From Armillaria gallica (Eukaryota; Basidiomycota; Agaricomycetes; Agaricales; Physalacriaceae): DNA of 64,000 nucleotides. The stretch covers positions 6,324,001-6,388,000 of the forward strand of contig JBANDB010000002.1 in NCBI GenBank assembly GCA_037576215.1, read 5' to 3'. A model generated the notes under the pieces. That model worked only from the letters and a program-made list of their open reading frames with translations, searched no databases and was not told where the DNA came from. Positions within the stretch are counted from its first letter, which is position 1; each line of letters begins with the position of its first letter. Position numbers and translations under genes: made by a program. Shown here piece by piece: positions 60,240-64,000 of the stretch.

Positions 60240-63200
60240 AAAAAAATTGGTATCCTAATAGTCAGTGAGGCCCACCTGAATGATGAAAGACAGAACACCA
60301 TAGAGAGTATGCTCAGAAGCAGACTCCAAGTACTGCACTCTGAAGACCCAATCTCCCCAAATGCGAGAGGTGTGGCTATTGTGCTCAATAAGGAGTTAAC
60401 TGAAACTGAAAATGTAAAAGCTATTGAAATAGTTCCTGGGCAAGCACTGCTTATTGAAACCTGCTGGCATCAAAACAAGAAGCTCAGTATACTTGGGGTA
60501 TACGCACCTGTCAACCCAATAGAAAATACAAGGTTCTGGTCCAGTATTAGTCAATTCTTTGAAGAAAACCCGAGTATCAGGAAACCAGACATGATGGCAG
60601 GAGATATGAATATAACGGAAGATCCTATTGATAGGTTCCCTGCATGGAATGACTATGGGCTGGCAGTGGATAGTCTGGATGAAATGAGGTCATCTCTCCA
60701 TCTCATTGATGGCTGGCAGGACTGCTACCCAATGACCTTAAAATACACATGGCGGCATACAGCAACTGGAACACAATCGCACCTCAATAGGATATATGTC
60801 AAGAACAGCATAAATGAGTACTGTTATGAATGGGCCATCAAAAAATCAGGAGTTCTGACTGACCATGACATGGTCTCTGTAAGGTTCCCCACAGCAACAG
60901 CACCTAATGTTGGACATGGCAGATGGGTCATGCCCCTACACATAGTAAAAGACAGTAAAGTTAAAGGATTCCTGCTTAACACAGGAAGGACACTACAAAA
61001 GGATATTGAGAAATATGCAACAGATGAACATTGAACACCAAGTATGAATCCACAGACAATGTGGGAGAAGTTCAGCAAAGATTTCCATACATTAGCATGA
61101 CAACGAGCAAAGGTTGTAATACCATACATTGACTGTGAAATATGGCAGATTGAGGCAGAGATTGCTGCAGCAGAAAATTCAAGAAGTGCCTTCAGCGAGG
61201 AAGAAGAATCTGTGCACTTAATGGCTCTCCACAAAAAAATTGATGAGCTAGTCCAAAAATGTCACAAGAAGAGGTGCAAAACTGCACAAGCTCGAAATTC
61301 TCTTGAAGGCAAAGTAATAAGCAAGTACTGGTCGAACATCAATAAACCACTCAAACCAAGAGATACCATCAAACAGCTGAATAAACGTAGTACACAAACA
61401 AACACCCAAGAGATGGAGACAAGGTATACATCAGACTCACAAGAAATGGCTAATATAGGTAGAGACTACCACAACCACCTACAAAGTATACATCAATCTG
61501 TCAGTGAGGAAGACCAAAACAAAATAAGGGCTGCAGTTGAATCAATCAAAACAGAGGTCACATATGAACAAGCAAGAATACTAGGGCAACTACTCTCAAG
61601 AGATGATGTCCGACAAGCACTCAAACTATCAGCGAACAACAAAGCACCAGGTCCCAATGGCATACCCTATGAAGTCTACAAGATAATAGATGCATGGTAT
61701 GAAAATAATCAAGATGATGGAGAGGCTGGCTTCAACATAATTAGAGTACTCCAACTAGTATTTAATGATATAGAAAAATACAGTGTATGTCCTGGAACAG
61801 GTTTTGCAGAAAGCTGGATGTGCCTATTATACAAAAAGAATAACAGAGCTGAAATTGCAAATTACAGACCAATTTCGCTGCTCAATACTGACTACAAGAT
61901 CATGACAAAGGCTCTAGGAATCAAATTAGCCCAAGCTGCACCCAGCCTCATTCACCCAAGCCAAGCCAGCTTTGTACCAGGGAGGAACATATATGATCAT
62001 GTATGGCTTACAAAGAGGATAATTGACTTAGCAGAGGTAGAAGAGTAAAATGGGATGATTGTATTTCTTGACCAAGAAAAGGCATATGATAAAATCGAAC
62101 ATGACTACCTCTGGAAAACACTGGCTGCATACAAAATACCAGACCAATTCATATCAACAGTTAAAACCCTATACAGTGATGCACACACAACAGTATATAT
62201 AAATGGTGTAGCAAGCTCGACATCATTCCAAGTCTCTTGAGGGGTCCGCCAAGGGGACCCCTTGTCATGCCTCCTATTTGATCTAGCTATAGAACCATTA
62301 GCTGAAATGTTAACACAATCAGATCTACAGGGATTCAAAGTACCAGGTGTTAAAGAGAAAATAATTGCCACATTATTTGTGGATGATACAGCAGTCTTCT
62401 TGTCACAATATGATGACTTTACAGAGCTAACAGCAATTCTAGAGAAATGGTGTATAGCATCAGGAGCCAGATTCAACATAGACAAGACAGAAATTCTACC
62501 AATTGGAGTCCCATCTCACCGTGATGCAGTCTACCACTATAGAAACTCAGCTGGGCTGGATATGACAGGCTCTGAGATCCCAGAAGATATTAAAATTGCC
62601 AAGGATGGAGAAGCAGTTAGAACCCTAGGTGCATGGGTAGGAAACAAAGTCAAGCAGGTTGATGTATGGACATGCACACTGGATAAAATAGAAGAAAACC
62701 TAGGAAGATGGGAACTAGAACACCCCACAATGGAGGGTCATCAACTGATCATCACAATGATAGTTGGTGGGATGACCCAGTACCTCACAAAAGTGCAAGG
62801 AATGCCTGCAAATGTTGAAAAATAGCTAGAGCGCCAAGTACGAAAGTTCCTCTGGGGTGACAAGAATAAAATAAATGTTAATAAAGAAACAATATATGCA
62901 CCTATAATGGATGGAGGATGGAACCTCCTAGACATCCCAACATGAAATGAGGCAATCACTGTAACCTGGCTAAGGTCTTACCTCAACTTCGGTCCTGAAC
63001 ATCCCATGTGGGCATATGCAACAGATGCCATCATAGCACACCACACCCCAACATCAAAAGAGAATGTGGAACCTGAACAGAGAATGAACATCTTCCTACA
63101 GTCATGGAAAATGAGTAACTCCCAACTCCCTGATGACCTGAAAGTCCTTGTCAAAGCAGCAAAGAAATACAATGTATGTCTTGATGGGCTCACCTTATCT

Positions 63201-64000
63201 AAAAGCATACTATGTAGTATGCCTATATGGTACCATGCAAAGTCAAGAGTGACCAAACACCTATTCAACAATGGTGAACAAGTCAAATGCTTGAAAATAC
63301 GGCACAAGATCAGATCAGTTGGAGATGCTGAAAAACTAACAGAATACCTTAATAGGGACCGACACTCATCAAGAGGCAGATGTGCATGCACAGCATGTAA
63401 ATATGCCAAAGAACAACTAGGATGTATGTCACCATGCAAGTGCTTCCAAAAAGCAAAGAGCTTACTTGAGTCCCTCCCCCCCAAATGGAACCCACTGACC
63501 AACCCTCCCATCAAGATAATCAACAATGATGGGTCAGATGAGGAAGACAATGAAAACATAACCACATTTAGACCACGACTGATAACCATGGGGACAATAG
63601 CAGATGCATTCAGGATATTTGCAGAGGGCGATGAATGCCCCAATGTATACTACCATGCAGAAAACGAGCCTAATACACCTGATGGAACAACAATAGTCTA
63701 CACGGATGGCTCTGTTATCAAAGGTGGGACAGAAGAAGCAGCAGCAGGTGCTGGAATCTTCTACAAGGAGGATGACATAAGAAACTGAAGCATACAACTG
63801 CCTAATGAAGTCAGAAGAACCAATCAGGTCTCAGAAATAGTTGGAGCGAAAACAGCAGCAGAAGATGTACCAACCTCAAGTGCAATGGAGCTGATAAGCA
63901 ATTCTTTACATGTACTAAACGGCCTCAGTGGTCACTTCGTCAAGTGGGAAAATGAAGGGTACTTTCTGATAAGCAACAGCTTAGTTACCCAAGCTACAGT
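60240..64000 (+). pseudogene. LINE ORF2, 3' part: endonuclease, reverse transcriptase, RNase H (runs off end)
   Basis: ORF2 continues from 50857. Endonuclease: GILIVSEAH (catalytic Glu), LGVYAPVNP, MMAGDMNITEDPIDR (metal-binding D-x-N), the region ending LTDHDMVSVRF (catalytic DH), then TGA 61032 and 61098. RT: NNKAPGPNGIPYEVYK, NYRPISLLNTDYKI, QASFVPGRN, then TAA 62046, IVFLDQEKAYDKI (first catalytic Asp), TGA 62238 inside the S-x-GVRQGDPLS motif, and LFVDDT (intact catalytic pair, near 62380). TAG 62823 and TGA 62943 follow, then a Cys-rich stretch (CACTACKYAKEQLGC), and an RNase H start VYTDGSVI with AGAGIF, TGA 63786, and more RNase H to the window end. The 3' end is not present. No frameshift is evident after 61212. 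Confidence 0.9.

Larger units (their letters stand above)
48489..64000 (+). mobile_element. LINE (Tad-like), split by a chromovirus and running off the window
   Basis: This non-LTR retrotransposon has a gag-like ORF1 and an ORF2 encoding endonuclease, reverse transcriptase and RNase H. The C-terminal RNase H and zinc-knuckle ORF1 fit the fungal Tad1 clade. ORF2 is interrupted after about 169 codons by the 9,382-bp element at 50858-60239. Removing that element and one copy of the 5-bp duplication restores the endonuclease frame exactly. The 5' boundary is approximate, and the 3' end lies beyond base 64000. Confidence 0.85.

Noticed and set aside
62978..63643. 221-codon minus-strand ORF at the window end
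   Set aside because: Antisense shadow of the LINE ORF2 region, which has clear RT to RNase H order on the plus strand.

Overview
The window looks like a transposon-saturated nuclear region of a filamentous basidiomycete, most likely an Agaricomycete. The grounds are short GT-AG introns (about 45-95 nt), a Plavaka-type (CACTA-like) transposase, a Helitron with a Rep-helicase protein, a chromodomain Ty3/gypsy element, a LINE with a gag-like ORF1 of a kind I recall from mushrooms, and two or three multi-exon orphan proteins. No rRNA, intact tRNA, CRISPR array or prokaryote-like operon was seen. Species cannot be named from sequence alone.

Layout. 1-14.3 kb: mostly non-coding sequence with gene relics: a RING-finger fragment (0.2-0.4 kb), a frameshifted ribonucleotide reductase small-subunit pseudogene on the minus strand (5.1-5.8 kb), an orphan multi-exon minus-strand gene (6.6-8.1 kb), a small zinc-finger ORF (10.2-10.4 kb) and three covarying hairpins (12.5-12.65 kb). 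14.4-19.8 kb: decayed Plavaka transposase, its C-terminal part separated by about 1.8 kb that holds a 20-bp minisatellite. 19.9-22.15 kb: three-exon minus-strand orphan protein broken only by TGA codons. 24.0-24.46 kb: 5' part of a secreted GMC oxidoreductase. 24.46-29.33 kb: inverted SINE-like copies enclosing a near-perfect 2.7-kb palindrome. 30.7-32.2 kb: another orphan three-exon gene. 34.96-42.32 kb: an autonomous Helitron followed head-to-tail by a non-autonomous relative. 42.3-48.4 kb: host-like hypothetical fragments, including a possible Orc6-like one. 48.5 kb to the end: a LINE (ORF1, ORF2 endonuclease-RT-RNase H) split by a complete 9,382-bp chromovirus with 404-bp LTRs.

The unifying signal is the way these units are broken. 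Across the Plavaka element, Helitron, LINE, chromovirus and two orphan genes, almost every internal stop is TGA and usually sits where an arginine CGA codon is expected. The two LTRs differ at about 33 sites, all but one transitions, and the chromovirus RT active site reads YLDN through a GAC to AAC change in a CpG. This fits heavy CpG methylation and deamination of repeats, not random decay. Within the chromovirus, a cluster of very short overlapping ORFs with single hydrophobic segments lies between the 5' LTR and gag. That is the least expected coding structure here.
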